This document shows positions 19,295 through 29,082 of a stretch of 64,000 nt of DNA, in pieces (position 1 is the stretch's first letter; every line of letters starts with the position of its first letter). A program made the position numbers and the translations under genes. Under the pieces are notes generated by a model, which saw only the letters and a program-made list of their open reading frames with translations, was not told where the DNA came from and did no database searches. Location of the stretch: positions 310,001 to 374,000 of the forward strand of contig NZ_QCZI01000001.1 in the NCBI RefSeq assembly GCF_003097635.1, written 5' to 3'. This DNA comes from Flavobacterium psychrotolerans (GTDB taxonomy: Bacteria > Bacteroidota > Bacteroidia > Flavobacteriales > Flavobacteriaceae).

Positions 19295-20566
19295 ATGACT
19301 AAGGAACGGTTACAATCGCTAGATGTATTTAGGGGAATTACCATTCTGTATATGACCCTTGTCAATAATCCTGGAAGTTGGTCATTTATTTATCCGCCTT
19401 TAGAGCATGCGGAATGGAACGGTTGCACACCCGCCGATTTGGTTTTCCCTTTCTTTATTTTTATCATGGGCACGGCCATTCCTTTTGCAATACCCGACAA
19501 AACGTTAGAAAATTCCCCTGTCAATAAAATAGTGGTACGTTCACTACGTATCTTTTGTTTGGGATTGTTTTTAAATTTTTTTAGCAACATCGAACTCTTT
19601 GGCTTAGATGGAATCTCTTTATTATTTATCCGTTTGACATTGACGCTCGGGGTTAGTTATGCCCTATTAGGCAATTTCAATTTAAAGGTCAAAACGTTTT
19701 TGGTTTTTACAATACTAACCGTTTTACTCTTTTTGTCCTATGGTGGTATCAAGGATTTTCAAGAAGTCCGAGTTCTGGGAGTATTGCAACGCCTCGGAAT
19801 TGTCTATTTTTTCGTAGCCGTTTTATACTTAAAAACAACCCGAAAAATACAACTTCTGGTTGCTATAACACTACTATTGGGGTATTGGGTAGTAATGGCT
19901 ATGGTTCCAGTTCCGGGAATTGGCAGCGCTAACTTTGAAAAAGGAACCAACATGGCAGCTTGGCTTGATGGACTATTACTAAAGGGGCATATGTGGATTT
20001 ATACCAAAACATGGGATCCTGAAGGCCTATTAAGTACCGTGCCAGCGATAGCTTCAGGAATAATAGGTTTGCTGATTGGGCAATTGATGAATATTACATT
20101 GCCAAAACTGGAGATTGTAAAAAAAATCATTCTTATTGGTGTTACATCAACCGTTATAGGCATTCTTTGGGGAATCATTTTCCCCATAAATAAATCGCTG
20201 TGGACCAGTTCATATGTATTATACACTTCGGGGTTGGCCATATTGTGTTTAACTTTTTTGTATTATACAGTAGAAATCGCCAATTATAAAAAATGGACTC
20301 TTTTTTTTATAATTTGGGGGGTAAATCCCATGATTGTATTCTTCTATTCAGGAATAGTTTCAAAGGTTTTGAGAATGATTAAAATTCAGAATCCAGAAAT
20401 CGTCACAGAACAAATCAGCATTCAGGATTATTTCTACAAATTTTGGATTACTCCCACTTTTAGCAATCCGTTAAATGCCTCATTGGCCTTTGCATTGATA
20501 AACACCATTTTTTGGTCTTTAATATTATGTTTTTTTTACAAAAACAAATTGATTTTCAAGGTGTAA
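19295..20566 (+). CDS. Multi-pass membrane acyltransferase, HGSNAT/NagX-like (DUF5009 type)
   Basis: A 423-residue integral membrane protein with about ten hydrophobic helices. The N terminus RLQSLDVFRGITILYMTLVNNPG and the following HAEWNGCTPADLVFPFFIFIMG are the hallmark of the family that includes heparan-alpha-glucosaminide N-acetyltransferase and bacterial NagX; the conserved His sits in that block. Such proteins are thought to acetylate sugars across the membrane. It directly follows bshC, but whether it acts on a bacillithiol precursor or on cell-wall or chitin sugars cannot be told. Confidence 0.85.
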   Translation: MTKERLQSLDVFRGITILYMTLVNNPGSWSFIYPPLEHAEWNGCTPADLVFPFFIFIMGTAIPFAIPDKTLENSPVNKIVVRSLRIFCLGLFLNFFSNIELFGLDGISLLFIRLTLTLGVSYALLGNFNLKVKTFLVFTILTVLLFLSYGGIKDFQEVRVLGVLQRLGIVYFFVAVLYLKTTRKIQLLVAITLLLGYWVVMAMVPVPGIGSANFEKGTNMAAWLDGLLLKGHMWIYTKTWDPEGLLSTVPAIASGIIGLLIGQLMNITLPKLEIVKKIILIGVTSTVIGILWGIIFPINKSLWTSSYVLYTSGLAILCLTFLYYTVEIANYKKWTLFFIIWGVNPMIVFFYSGIVSKVLRMIKIQNPEIVTEQISIQDYFYKFWITPTFSNPLNASLAFALINTIFWSLILCFFYKNKLIFKV

Positions 20567-20873
20567 GATTTGTTTGAAAACAAAAAAATCACCAAAATTA
20601 AAACATAATCAATTTGAATTAAGAAAAATAGCCCGTCTATTCCAATATTTTAAAGTTTAGTAAATTAGACGTCTAACAGTAACCAAATATACGTTGTAAG
20701 CCAAAGGAATTGATTTACAAAAAAACTGTAACAAGGAAAACTCATTAATTTACCATATCTATGAAATGCTAGAACTTCTTGTTTAAAAAGTTAAAAAAAA
20801 ATAGAAAAATTAAATTGAATCGACATTTACTATAAGATACGCAAAAAAGTGCGGTGTTTAATAATGTTATTAA

Positions 20874-20891
20874 CACGAAAACGTTTTCGTG
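20874..20891. promoter_or_regulatory. 18-bp perfect palindrome, LacI-family-type operator
   Basis: CACGAAAACGTTTTCGTG is a perfect inverted repeat centred on CG, the shape bound by LacI/GalR-family regulators (core CGnAAnCGnTTnCG type). It lies about 45 bp upstream of the -7 box of a secreted gene with SusE/SusF-like repeats, a gene type often tied to maltose or starch use. The upstream position suggests activation or distant repression. No regulator gene of this family is in the window. Confidence 0.65.
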
Positions 20892-20934
20892 TGTTATTTT
20901 TTTCAATAAGTCAATGTTGTTCTACAAAAATGAG

Positions 20935-20942
20935 TACTTTTA
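20935..20942 (+). promoter_or_regulatory. Probable -7 promoter element of the first SusE/F-like gene
   Basis: TACTTTTA is one base from the Bacteroidota -7 consensus TAnnTTTG and sits 29 bp before the start codon. The same context (AAAAATG, then GTACNTTTA) precedes the paralogue at 22370, so the element was duplicated with the gene. Confidence 0.5.
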
Positions 20943-20971
20943 TCTGATATTAATTTAAACAAAATATTATT

Positions 20972-22120
20972 ATGAAAAAAAGAGTACTTTATTTGATTAT
21001 GTGCGTTTTTACAATGACAGCTATTAATGCGCAAATTTCCCTAATTGGACCAGGTGGTTCTGGAGATTGGGCTTCTGATGTTGATTTGGCTGACTCCGGT
21101 GATGGTATTACTTACACCCTTAAAGGATTCGTTTCTGCAGGTGGTGAAGCAAAATTTCGTTCAGGTCATGATTGGACTATTAACTGGGGAACTGCAAGTT
21201 TCCCTGCAGGTACAGGAACACAAGGCGGAGCAAACATCCCTGTAATTGCAGGTACATATGATGTTACTTTCAATATTGTAACTGGAGAATACAAGTTTGA
21301 CGGAGGAGCGCCTATTTCAGTGGTTAAAATCTTAGGAACTGCTGTAACTCCACCAGAAGGTCTTACTATGGTTACTGCAGACGGATCTGTTTACAAAATT
21401 ACAACAACGTTTTTAGCAGGAGAAGCTAAATTTGACCTTGACGGAGTATTACTTTCAGACATGGCTTTCCCTGCCGGAACAGCTGCTGAAGGTGGTGCAG
21501 GTATTATGGTACCCGCTGGTACTTTTACTGTTATTCTTGACATTACAACTGGTGCATACAGTTTTGCATTCCCTACAATAAGCCTTATTGGTGCTGGTGT
21601 AGGTGGCTGGGGAGTTGATACTGATTTAGCAACTGTAGATGGTGTTATTTATACTATCAATGGACTTGTTATTAATGTTGATGGTAGTACTCCTCCAAGC
21701 TCTGAAATAAAATTCCGTCAAAATCATGACTGGGCTGTTGCTTGGGCTGACGTAGCTTGGCCTTCTGGAACTGGAACAAGTCTTGGAGCAAATATCCTAG
21801 CATTACCTGGAACTTATAATGTTACCATAAACATTGCAACTGGAGAATATGTATTTACAGATGCACTATCTACCAAAGGATTCAGCTCTTTGAACTTCAA
21901 AGTATTCCCTAATCCAACTCAAAACAATTGGAACTTTACTTCAGCAAATGAAAGAATAGAATCTATTCAAATTGTAGATGTTTTAGGTAAAAACGTAATA
22001 ACTGTTTCTCCAAAAACTAACGCAGCTAATGTAGATGCTTCTAATTTAACAAAAGGAATATATTTTGCTAAAATAGCTACTGCTAAAGCTAATGAAACAA
22101 TTAAATTGATGAAAAACTAA
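20972..22120 (+). CDS. Secreted protein with three SusE/SusF-like repeats and T9SS type A sorting domain
   Basis: A 382-residue secreted protein. After the signal peptide (about 1-20, ending INAQ) come three beta-sandwich repeats of about 95 residues, each with the order isoleucine/leucine-rich strand, KF(R/D) strand, W, FP-(A/S)-G-T, ANI and T-(Y/F)-x-V-x-(F/I)-(N/D)-I-x-T-G-x-Y. This pattern matches SusE/SusF-type starch-binding domains of Bacteroidota. The last 80 residues (KVFPNPTQNNWNFTS to TIKLMKN) form a T9SS type A sorting domain. Binding of starch or maltodextrin is inferred. A paralogue follows in tandem. A strong terminator ends the unit. Confidence 0.82.
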   Translation: MKKRVLYLIMCVFTMTAINAQISLIGPGGSGDWASDVDLADSGDGITYTLKGFVSAGGEAKFRSGHDWTINWGTASFPAGTGTQGGANIPVIAGTYDVTFNIVTGEYKFDGGAPISVVKILGTAVTPPEGLTMVTADGSVYKITTTFLAGEAKFDLDGVLLSDMAFPAGTAAEGGAGIMVPAGTFTVILDITTGAYSFAFPTISLIGAGVGGWGVDTDLATVDGVIYTINGLVINVDGSTPPSSEIKFRQNHDWAVAWADVAWPSGTGTSLGANILALPGTYNVTINIATGEYVFTDALSTKGFSSLNFKVFPNPTQNNWNFTSANERIESIQIVDVLGKNVITVSPKTNAANVDASNLTKGIYFAKIATAKANETIKLMKN

Positions 22121-22140
22121 TCATTAGTTAAAATCAAAGT

Positions 22141-22178
22141 AAGCCCTTACTGCAATTTGCAGTAAGGGCTTTTTTTTA
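22141..22178 (+). terminator. Rho-independent terminator of the first SusE/F-like gene
   Basis: AGCCCTTACTGCA pairs with TGCAGTAAGGGCT over a 3-nt loop, followed by eight T. This is one of the strongest terminators in the window. Confidence 0.92.
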
Positions 22179-22369
22179 TAAAAATAAATATTATTTTTGT
22201 GCTCTGGAATTGAAAAAAAAAAAAAAAAAAAATGAATTAAACGTTCTTAACTTAAAAAATAACACATTATAAAACAGGTCTTTACCGTTTAATAATTAAT
22301 ATTTCAACTATTTCTGTTTCAAAAATGTGTACCTTTATAGTACCATTTTTATTTAAAATAAGAATCATT

Positions 22370-23560
22370 ATGAAAACAAAACTACTATATTTTATCATAT
22401 GTATTTTTACAACTATAGCTACTAATGCACAGTCTATTGCTGTTGTTGGTGTGGCTACAGTTATTAAGGGAGTAGGTGATGGTAGCGATGGCTGGCCAGA
22501 TAGCGACCCATCAACACCTGATACCCACATAATGACTACACAAGATAACATAACCTTCACCCTTACGGGGCTTGAACTGAAGAGTGGTGGCTTAAAATTC
22601 AGACAAGATGGAGATTGGACTATCAATTGGGGCGGGGCTTTGTTTCCTACTGGAACTGGAATTCGAGATGGTGCAAACATTCCAGTTATTGCTGGAACTT
22701 ACGATCTGACCTTCAATATTCTAACAGGGGAATATTCATTTTCTGGTGGTCCAGAAATTTTTATTGTTAAAATTTTAGGTACTGCCGTTACTCCTCCAGA
22801 AGGTGTCAGTATGGCTACAGAAGACGGCGAAACTTATAAACTTACAGGAACTTTTACAGATGGTACAGCTCAATTTGAAATTAATGGAGGAATTACTGGA
22901 GGAAGCACTTTTCCCTCAGGAACTACTACTCTTAATACTAATTTTATTCCAGTTACTGCTGGTATTTGGGCAGTATCGTTTAATATTACTACTGGACAAT
23001 ATCATTTTATATATCCAACAATAAGTATTACCGGAACCGGAGTGGGTGGTTGGGGTGTTGATATCGATTTAGAAACCATTGACGGTATTAACTACACAAA
23101 AAACGGGATTGAGATCACTCCGTCAGGGATTCCAGCAAGCACTGAATTAAAATTTCGTCAAGATCACGCTTGGACAGTTGGTTGGGCTGAAGCAGCTTGG
23201 CCTACGGGAACGGGAACATCCATCGGAGCAAATATTCCTGCGGAAACAGGAACCTACGATATTACGTTTAACATTATAACCGGAGAATACGCATTCTCAA
23301 AACTATTATCCACTAAGGAATTTGGTTTTTCAAACTTTAAAGCGTATCCAAATCCCACTCAAAACAATTGGAACTTTACTTCCGCAAATGAAAGAATAGA
23401 ATCTATTAAAATTGTAGATGTTTTAGGTAAAAACGTAATGACTGTTTCTCCAAAAACTAACACAGCTAATGTAGATGCTTCTAATTTAACAAGTGGAATG
23501 TATTTTGCCCAAATAGCCACTGCTAAAGCTATAGAAACAATTAAATTGATAAAAAATTAA
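22370..23560 (+). CDS. Tandem paralogue: SusE/SusF-like repeats with T9SS sorting domain
   Basis: A 396-residue secreted protein with the same plan as its neighbour at 20972: signal peptide (MKTKLLYFIICIFTTIATNAQ), three SusE/SusF-like repeats and a type A sorting domain (FKAYPNPTQNNWNFTS to TIKLIKN). The C-terminal 75 residues are nearly identical at both protein and DNA level (21920-22120 against 23360-23560), while the repeats have drifted, pointing to an old tandem duplication with later homogenisation of the 3' part. An in-frame ATG at 22325 would add 15 residues ahead of the signal peptide and lies upstream of the promoter-like box, so 22370 is chosen. Confidence 0.82.
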   Translation: MKTKLLYFIICIFTTIATNAQSIAVVGVATVIKGVGDGSDGWPDSDPSTPDTHIMTTQDNITFTLTGLELKSGGLKFRQDGDWTINWGGALFPTGTGIRDGANIPVIAGTYDLTFNILTGEYSFSGGPEIFIVKILGTAVTPPEGVSMATEDGETYKLTGTFTDGTAQFEINGGITGGSTFPSGTTTLNTNFIPVTAGIWAVSFNITTGQYHFIYPTISITGTGVGGWGVDIDLETIDGINYTKNGIEITPSGIPASTELKFRQDHAWTVGWAEAAWPTGTGTSIGANIPAETGTYDITFNIITGEYAFSKLLSTKEFGFSNFKAYPNPTQNNWNFTSANERIESIKIVDVLGKNVMTVSPKTNTANVDASNLTSGMYFAQIATAKAIETIKLIKN

Positions 23561-23586
23561 TCATTAGTTTATATTGTATCAATAAT

Positions 23587-23620
23587 TAACCTAACATGAA
23601 ATAGTAAGGGATTTTTTATA
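23587..23620 (+). terminator. Decayed copy of the upstream terminator
   Basis: The right arm AGTAAGGGATTTTTTATA resembles that of the terminator at 22141-22178, but the left arm (AACCTAACATG) no longer pairs. The hairpin was apparently copied with the gene and has lost function, so read-through toward ndk is possible. Confidence 0.45.
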
Positions 23621-23661
23621 CCTAAATTGTAATTCATCTTTATTAATCGATTAATTAACCT

Positions 23662-23669
23662 TATTTTTG
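23662..23669 (+). promoter_or_regulatory. -7 promoter element of ndk
   Basis: TATTTTTG matches TAnnTTTG exactly and lies 22 bp before the ndk start. No convincing -33 element is seen. Confidence 0.6.
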
Positions 23670-23691
23670 CACCCAAATTAAAAAATATAAA

Positions 23692-24111
23692 ATGGCTACG
23701 AATAGAACATTTACAATGATTAAACCTGATGCAGTTGAAAACGGACACATCGGAGGAATTTTAAATATGATTGCAGAAGGTGGTTTCAAAATTGTTTCTT
23801 TGAAATTAACACAATTAACATTGGCCGACGCAAAAGCATTTTATGCAGTGCACGCCACAAGACCTTTCTACGGAGAATTGGTAGAATTCATGTCAAGAGG
23901 ACCTATTGTTGCTGCCATATTAGAAAAAGAAAACGCCATAGAGGATTTCAGAACTCTAATTGGGGCTACTAATCCTGCTGATGCAGTCGAAGGTACTATA
24001 AGAAAAAAATATGCAACTTCTATTGGAGAAAATGCAGTTCACGGTTCTGATAGCGATGCAAATGCGGCTGTTGAAGGCGCTTTTCATTTTGCAGGAAGAG
24101 AACAGTTTTAG
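23692..24111 (+). CDS. ndk: Nucleoside-diphosphate kinase
   Basis: Transfers the gamma-phosphate from ATP to nucleoside diphosphates, balancing NTP and dNTP pools. The 139-residue product has the family start [19 protein letters not shown], the KLTQLT and [15 protein letters not shown] segments, and the active-site block [17 protein letters not shown] with the phosphorylated His near residue 115. Length is normal. It stands alone with its own promoter box. Confidence 0.97.
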   Translation: MATNRTFTMIKPDAVENGHIGGILNMIAEGGFKIVSLKLTQLTLADAKAFYAVHATRPFYGELVEFMSRGPIVAAILEKENAIEDFRTLIGATNPADAVEGTIRKKYATSIGENAVHGSDSDANAAVEGAFHFAGREQF

Positions 24112-24283
24112 TTTTTGACTATTATTTTGATTCACATAAATCCTAATGGAATAGTGAAAATTTTATCTATTCTAAATAGAAAAAATTTAACATTTACCAT
24201 ATCTTTTTAATCTGATTAAAGGGTTTAATTGTCAAAAATAGTTGGTAAAAAAACTGTATAGCACTATAAAATACGTTGTTCCT

Positions 24284-24321
24284 AAAAGTTTATTGAAATT
24301 CATTTCAATAAACTTTTTTTA
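24284..24321 (+). terminator. A/T-rich hairpin with T tail
   Basis: AAGTTTATTGAAAT pairs fully with ATTTCAATAAACTT, followed by T7. It lies 170 bp beyond ndk; it could end the ndk transcript or belong to the old inserted element just downstream. Confidence 0.7.
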
Positions 24322-24429
24322 TTTATGAAAAACTCAAAAAAAGTATTATCCAACATGTAAAAGTCTTCAAACTATTAAATAGGGAATCTTATTGAATTCA
24401 TCCAATAGAAAAAAGAGTATAGCGATTTT

Positions 24430-24693
24430 ATCAATCAAAAATTATATTGAAACGGGATAATATTGATATATCCGTAAAATGGCAAGAAGATCATTTAGCG
24501 TAATCAAGAAAGCATTACCCAATATGTTTCTGCACTTAAAAAATGACAAAATACACAATTCAACAAATTTTTCGAATCATTTTTGGGACATTTAAAAGGC
24601 AATTTGAACGTTCATAAAGAATTAAGTTTCGCAAATCGAAAGACCTTTTGAAATGAAAGGTATTTGTATTACAAAAATAAAATCAATAAGTAG
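24430..24693 (+). pseudogene. Decayed C-terminal fragment of a DDE transposase
   Basis: Three frame pieces read together as a transposase C terminus: DFINQKLY/IETG, then RRSFSVIKKALPNMFLHLK and DKIHNSTN, then after a frameshift near 24566 FFESFLGHLKGNLNVHKELS, with a TGA at 24649 and an end at 24691. The order S-x-x-x-(K/R)-x-x-LP-x-x-F, TN-x-x-E-x-x-F-x-x-LK, and L-x-x-H-x-x-LS matches mutator-like transposases that are common in Bacteroidota. It has a frameshift and internal stops, so it is dead. No terminal inverted repeats were found. Confidence 0.55.
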
Positions 24694-24725
24694 TTTTTTT
24701 TTAGCCATTTCAGATTACCGATAAA

Positions 24726-24756
24726 TAAAAAGGATAGCTCTAAAACTATCCTCTTA
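24726..24756 (-). terminator. Terminator downstream of yidC
   Basis: On the minus strand AGGATAG pairs with CTATCCT over an 8-nt loop and is followed by TTTTTATTT. It is about 200 bp past the yidC stop codon. Confidence 0.65.
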
Positions 24757-24951
24757 ATTATCATATAATCTAACCTATAGCTAATTGGTTACTTCTCTCA
24801 GCAGAGTCAATGTCCTCTACAATTTGACAGGAAATCTAACTAATCTAAAATGAAAAATTACCAACTATTTTTGACTACATTACCTAAAATCCATTTACTT
24901 TATTGTATAAATTCAAGACCTCTCCCAAACTTTTTTAAGAGAGCCATTTTA

Positions 24952-26853
24952 TTACTTTTTCTTTTGTTGTGCTTTTTGCTCTTCAGCCTGCTGCATTACT
25001 TCTTGAAGTTTTTGTTGAAACTTGCCTTGTTTTTTAGGCTCTTTCAATTTATTCTCTTGAATTTGAGCATGAATTTTATCGCTATCGATAATATAATTTT
25101 TTATTACTAACATAATTCCAATAGTAATTAAATTAGAAATAAAATTATACAAACTCAATCCAGCACCATACGTATTAAAGAAAACCAACATCATAATTGG
25201 AGATACATAAATCATGATTTTCATCATTTTTGCCATATCTGGCATTCCTTCTTGTTGCGGTGCTGCCATTTGTTGATCGCCAGATGTCATCTTCATATAA
25301 AAGAAAATAGCAACTGCAGCAAGTATCGGAAACAAACTAATATGGTCTCCATACAATGGGATATGGAACGGTAATTTTACCACTTGGTCAAAAGAAGACA
25401 AGTCGTCTGCCCAAAGAAAACTTTTTTGTCTTAACTCGAAAGCCGATGGAAAAAACTGAAACGAGGCATACATGAATGGAATTTGTATCAATGCAGGTAT
25501 ACATCCGGCCATAGGATTAACCCCTGCCTTATTGTATAATTTCATTGTCTCTTGTTGTTTTTTCATTGGGTCTTTTTTGAATTTTTCTCCCAATTCTGCA
25601 ATTTCTGGCCGTAACACTTTCATTTTAGCTTGAGAAAGGAAAGACTTATATGTTATAGGAGACATCGCAATTTTTATTAAAATCGTAAATACGATAATTG
25701 CAATTCCGTAAGCAATGTAAGAACTTAAAAATCCGAATAATGGAATAAAAATAAATTTATTAATCCACCCGAAAATTCCCCAACCTAAAGGAATAATCTT
25801 GTCTAGATTTTTATCATACGCTTTTAATGTTTTATAATCTGTTGGTCCAAAATACCAATTCATTTTATAATCCACTTCACCATTATTGAATACTAGAGGA
25901 ATTGTAGCATTAAATTGTTTGGTAAAAATGGTATCGGTTTCCTGATTAAGCACTAAATCATTAGAATGTAATTTAGCTTTTTCAAATGGTTTTTCAGTCA
26001 ATAAAATAGAAGTAAAAAAATGTTGTTTGAAAGCGATATAACTTACTTTTTCAGGATTTTCTTCTTTGTCTTTTCCAAGTCCAACATTGTTATCCTTTCC
26101 GTCTTCATATTCGTAGCGAATATCGGCGTAACGATCTTCGTAAGAAATGCTTTTCTCGTTTCTGTAGGCTTTCAAATTCCATACTAGATCCAAGGGTTTT
26201 GAAGTGTTTAAAACTTTACTCAAACCTTGCGAACGAATATCAAAACCAATCATATAATCATTAGGTTTCAATACATATTTGTATTCCAAAAATTCATTTG
26301 CACCAGATTTCAAGCGCATGGTTAAAATTTGATTCTCGCCAACTTTAGTTAATTCAGGTTCAAAAAACAGATTTTTGGTTTCTAATGTTCTATTATCCTG
26401 CGTTTGCAAATTAATATTTAAATCCGCATTATTGTCTTTTATGAGTTCAACTAATTGCCCAGAACCTTTCTTGAACCGTTCGAAACTCTTTAATTTTGCG
26501 GCAACAATATAACCACCTTTGTTCGCTATTTTTATGCTTACCAAATTATTTTCAAGGGTAGTAAATGATTCCTTGGCAGAGGGAAGCGTTGCAGAATAAG
26601 CGAAATTACCCAAAGTAGATTTTAGTTTTGACAATTGCAATGAATCGCTAGCTGTGGTATCCATCACTGTTGATGCAATTTGTTTTGCTGGAACTTTGGC
26701 TTCATTTTCTTTTTGAAGTACTTGCTCTTTTTTAGCTTTTTCGGCCGCAATCTCTTTTTGAGAAGGTTGATTATTGTACATAATCCAAACTATAATTCCA
26801 AAAATCAACACAAAACCGATAATAGAATTAAGATCTAATTTTTTTTCGTTCAT
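24952..26853 (-). CDS. yidC: Membrane protein insertase YidC
   Basis: Inserts and folds inner-membrane proteins, alone or with Sec. The 633-residue product has an N-terminal anchor (about residues 11-26), a large periplasmic beta-rich domain (about 60-360) and the conserved Oxa1-like core (about 370-590) containing ITYKSFLSQAKMKVLRPEI and NPMAGCIPALIQIPFMYASF. The tail is Lys/Gln-rich (QAEEQKAQQKKK), as expected for ribosome contact. It lies downstream of pyrG on the same strand with 123 bp between them that contain repeat-like DNA. Confidence 0.96.
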   Translation of the reverse strand: MNEKKLDLNSIIGFVLIFGIIVWIMYNNQPSQKEIAAEKAKKEQVLQKENEAKVPAKQIASTVMDTTASDSLQLSKLKSTLGNFAYSATLPSAKESFTTLENNLVSIKIANKGGYIVAAKLKSFERFKKGSGQLVELIKDNNADLNINLQTQDNRTLETKNLFFEPELTKVGENQILTMRLKSGANEFLEYKYVLKPNDYMIGFDIRSQGLSKVLNTSKPLDLVWNLKAYRNEKSISYEDRYADIRYEYEDGKDNNVGLGKDKEENPEKVSYIAFKQHFFTSILLTEKPFEKAKLHSNDLVLNQETDTIFTKQFNATIPLVFNNGEVDYKMNWYFGPTDYKTLKAYDKNLDKIIPLGWGIFGWINKFIFIPLFGFLSSYIAYGIAIIVFTILIKIAMSPITYKSFLSQAKMKVLRPEIAELGEKFKKDPMKKQQETMKLYNKAGVNPMAGCIPALIQIPFMYASFQFFPSAFELRQKSFLWADDLSSFDQVVKLPFHIPLYGDHISLFPILAAVAIFFYMKMTSGDQQMAAPQQEGMPDMAKMMKIMIYVSPIMMLVFFNTYGAGLSLYNFISNLITIGIMLVIKNYIIDSDKIHAQIQENKLKEPKKQGKFQQKLQEVMQQAEEQKAQQKKK

Positions 26854-26868
26854 TATTTTTTATTTTTT

Positions 26869-26961
26869 GCTTTAAGCAGTTGGCTTTAAGCGATAAGCAC
26901 TGTTTATTACTATTAATTTATAAGTGGGCGGCTCCATTTCTCCCCTAGCCCCGATTGCATC
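26869..26961. repeat. Repeat-like DNA between pyrG and yidC
   Basis: Two elements: a GGCTTTAAGC-type tandem (26869-26900, GCTTTAAGC twice plus a degenerate third copy) and a GC-rich block at about 26923-26961 with GGGCGGCTCCATTTCTCCC and CTAGCCCCGATTGC. The GC content jumps well above the surrounding intergenic DNA. Both resemble dispersed intergenic repeats of flavobacteria, from memory; only one copy is in the window. Confidence 0.45.
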
Positions 26962-26976
26962 TCTTAATTCATCCTC

Positions 26977-28629
<1,653 letters not shown>

Positions 28630-28798
28630 CTAAAAACGCCCAAAGAAATATCATTACCCTATTAGGCATTTTATAAAACGTGGCAAAAATACGATTATAA
28701 TTCGATTTTTAGATTTTTAGATTGTTGGATTTTCAGAAAAATTAATTCCTCCTTGTTTATTGACCATATAATTTGTACATGATGTCTAACAATCCATT

Positions 28799-29029
28799 TT
28801 ATGGCTTAGGGTACTTCTTTCTGATGTTCCGAATTAATTCTTCCAATCCATTTAATTTGAGTTCATAAATGAGTTGGAGTTGTTCGCCCAATTGTCCCTT
28901 TGGGAAGCCTTTGTTGTTATACCAAACGACATAATATTCGGGCAAATCAATAAGGTGCCAGCCTTCGTATTTGCCAAAAGGCATTTTAGTGTGGGCTAAT
29001 TGGATGAGTTGCTTTTGATCTGGATTCAA
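28799..29029 (-). CDS. DUF3820 family protein
   Basis: A 76-residue protein of unknown function with the family signature MPFGKYEGWHLIDLPEYYVVW and GLEELIRNIRKKYP. Family members are small cytoplasmic proteins, sometimes linked to nucleic-acid metabolism. No ATG is available upstream of the conserved block in frame: the best start is TTG at 29029 (or ATT just before), and a stop lies at 29054-29056. A repeat-like sequence begins 12 bp upstream of this start, so the original start may have been altered. Confidence 0.85.
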   Translation of the reverse strand: MNPDQKQLIQLAHTKMPFGKYEGWHLIDLPEYYVVWYNNKGFPKGQLGEQLQLIYELKLNGLEELIRNIRKKYPKP

Positions 29030-29038
29030 AATTGATTT

Positions 29039-29080
29039 TTTACCGCAAAGAACTCAAAGTTTTTCGCAAAGATTCTAAAG
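29039..29080. repeat. CGCAAAG-type intergenic repeat
   Basis: The sequence ACCGCAAAGAACTCAAAG followed by TTTTTCGCAAAGATTCTAAAG contains four CAAAG/TAAAG units about ten bases apart. Degenerate units of this CGCAAAG type recur between genes in many flavobacterial genomes, from memory. It fills the 53-bp gap between osmC and the DUF3820 gene. Confidence 0.5.
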
Positions 29081-29082
29081 AA

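Larger units (their letters stand above)
20567..20971. other. Regulatory gap upstream of SusE/F-like gene
   Basis: About 400 bp, AT-rich. It holds the palindromic operator at 20874-20891 and the likely promoter at 20935-20942, listed separately. The first 250 bp show no gene, repeat or strong hairpin. Confidence 0.6.
24112..24951. other. 840-bp gap between ndk and yidC
   Basis: Contains, in order: about 170 bp of plain AT-rich DNA, a long A/T hairpin (24284-24321), a decayed transposase fragment (24430-24693), a terminator facing yidC (24726-24756) and about 190 bp with nothing recognisable. It is the largest gene-free stretch of the window and looks like an old insertion scar. Confidence 0.7.

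Noticed and set aside
22282..22680. 132-codon minus-strand frame over the second SusE/F-like gene
   Set aside because: Lies opposite a repeat-rich real gene and spans its promoter; Ser/Pro-rich antisense product with no features.
24850..25110. 86-codon plus-strand frame at the yidC end
   Set aside because: Overlaps the yidC tail; the Leu/Phe-rich product is the antisense of the Lys/Gln-rich YidC C terminus.
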